Of a stretch of DNA of 64,000 nucleotides, positions 63,090 to 64,000 are shown in pieces (positions within the stretch are counted from its first letter, which is position 1; each line of letters begins with the position of its first letter). Location of the stretch: NCBI RefSeq assembly GCF_040450955.1, contig NZ_CP144373.1:62001-126000 (forward strand), in the 5' to 3' direction. The notes below the pieces were generated by a model. It was given only the letters and a program-made list of their open reading frames with translations. It was not told where the DNA came from and made no database searches. Both the position numbers and the translations under genes were made by a program. Source of the stretch: Thermodesulfovibrio sp. 3907-1M (GTDB lineage Bacteria; Nitrospirota; Thermodesulfovibrionia; Thermodesulfovibrionales; Thermodesulfovibrionaceae).

Positions 63090-64000
63090 ATGAAAGTTCT
63101 TGTAACTGGTGGAGCCGGTTTTATAGGAAGTGATTTTGTAAGATTAGCTGCAAGAAAAGGCTGTAAAGTTACTGTTGTTGATAAATTGACTTATGCTGGT
63201 GATATGGAGAGACTCAAACCAATTCAAGACAGAATAGATTTTTACAATGTAGACATCCTTAACAAAGAAGAATTAAGAAAAATATTTGAAAAACATAAAC
63301 CCAAAGTAGTATTACATTTTGCAGCTGAAACAAATATAGACAGATCAGTTATAGAGCCGAGTATTTTCATGGAAACGAACATCATAGGAACTATATATCT
63401 TCTTGAGCTTGTTAAAGAGTTTGAGGTAGAAAAGTTTATAAACATTACCTCTTATGAAGAATATGGCGATATTAAAGAGGGAGAAAGGGATGAAGACTGT
63501 CCTCTGAATCCTCGTTCTCCCTATGCTGTGAGCAAAGCATCAGCAGATATGCTTGGACAGGTTTACTGGAGAGCATTGAAAGTTCCTGTTATTACTTTAA
63601 GACTTTGCAGTATTTATGGTCCCTGGCAAAATCCTGAAAGACTTATACCAATGACCATACTTAAGGCTTTGCGAAATGATTATATCCCGGTTTATGGAAC
63701 AGGGGACATAATTCGTGAATGGCTATATCTTTGTGATTGTATAAGGGCAATTTTTGCAGTTCTGGAAAAGGGTAAACCAGGAGAAGTATATAATGTGGGA
63801 AGTGGAGAGAGGTTTCAAGTTATTGACATCGTAAAACAAATACTAAAAATTCTTGAAAAACCTGAAAGCCTGATAAAGTTCGTTCCAGATCGCCCCGGAC
63901 ATGAAAAGAGATTTGCCATATGTAGTGAAAAAATCAAAAACAGAACAGGCTGGGCTCCTGCAACAAAGTTTGAATCTGGATTAAAATCTACAATAGAGTG
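63090..64000 (+). CDS. RmlB-type NAD-dependent nucleotide-sugar dehydratase/epimerase, 3'-truncated by window end
   Basis: The frame runs off the right edge after 303 codons. It starts MKVLVTGGAGFIGSDFV with the Rossmann GxxGxxG. It has the catalytic YxxxK in SPYAVSKAS near 147 and IYGPWQNPERLIP near 175, in the usual order for dTDP-glucose 4,6-dehydratase and GDP/UDP-sugar epimerases. The active-site TDE region of RmlB is here ITSYEEYGD, with Ser-Tyr-Glu-Glu replacing the usual Thr-Asp-Glu, so it may be a different sugar-nucleotide enzyme. It would supply sugars for envelope polysaccharide. Confidence 0.85.
   Translation, partial: MKVLVTGGAGFIGSDFVRLAARKGCKVTVVDKLTYAGDMERLKPIQDRIDFYNVDILNKEELRKIFEKHKPKVVLHFAAETNIDRSVIEPSIFMETNIIGTIYLLELVKEFEVEKFINITSYEEYGDIKEGERDEDCPLNPRSPYAVSKASADMLGQVYWRALKVPVITLRLCSIYGPWQNPERLIPMTILKALRNDYIPVYGTGDIIREWLYLCDCIRAIFAVLEKGKPGEVYNVGSGERFQVIDIVKQILKILEKPESLIKFVPDRPGHEKRFAICSEKIKNRTGWAPATKFESGLKSTIE

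Overview
The window is AT-rich bacterial DNA, densely coded and with long single-strand operons. It most likely comes from a thermophilic, anaerobic sulfate reducer of the Thermodesulfovibrio type (Nitrospirota). This is an inference from gene content: a 16-haem Hmc-type electron-transfer complex, a probably tungsten-dependent aldehyde:ferredoxin oxidoreductase, FdhE and a MoeA fusion for molybdo/tungstopterin enzymes, a Gram-negative envelope and type IV pili. No rRNA, prophage, transposase or CRISPR array was seen.

Layout. 1-4.6 kb: a degenerate sigma-54-activator-type ATPase, then a glycolipid module (PAP2/glycosyltransferase fusion, GT2, flippase-like protein). 4.65-10.2 kb: ferredoxin, aldehyde oxidoreductase, NfeD protease, and an SDR plus alpha-oxoamine synthase pair that looks like sphingoid-base synthesis. 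10.4-16.8 kb: type IV pilus minor pilins and PilY1. 16.9-22 kb: two nuclease-fold proteins, a two-component system, and groES-groEL under a partly degenerate CIRCE element. 22.3-28 kb: a YghO/bacterial-ceramide-synthase-like acyltransferase, a DsbA-like protein with UGA in place of the first catalytic Cys codon, a dihaem peroxidase, FdhE and MoeA. 28-36.5 kb: cell-wall hydrolase, ScpB, RibD, an Lpp-like lipoprotein facing an L,D-transpeptidase, two tRNAs, AMMECR1, HflX (apparently starting at ATA) and FeoAB. 36.6-48.4 kb: a complete chemosensory cluster. 48.9-56 kb: the Hmc/Tmc-like complex. 56-64 kb: CorC, isocitrate dehydrogenase, a Re-citrate/homocitrate synthase-type enzyme, IlvBN, and sugar-metabolism genes up to the right edge.

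Most notable observations. (1) A probable undescribed selenoprotein at 23579-24181, in which TGA falls exactly on the first Cys of a CPHC-type active site and is followed by a short SECIS-like hairpin. (2) Homopolymeric tracts of 15 C (38698-38712) and 17 G (48718-48734) on either side of the main chemotaxis genes; the first sits inside a short, well-initiated reading frame that would fuse to the downstream chemoreceptor if the tract changed by one base. (3) Several genes with a -10 box only 5-9 bases before ATG and no Shine-Dalgarno site, suggesting leaderless transcripts, including a divergent pair sharing a 22-bp perfect palindrome. (4) A REP-like palindromic repeat family, one copy of which lies in frame inside a membrane glycosyltransferase gene.

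How the parts fit. The Hmc-like complex would link periplasmic cytochrome electrons to the quinone pool and a cytoplasmic HdrD-like subunit. The pilus and chemosensory clusters could together form a surface-motility system. FdhE, MoeA and the candidate selenoprotein would be consistent with a cell that makes Mo/W enzymes and uses selenocysteine, but no sel gene lies in the window.
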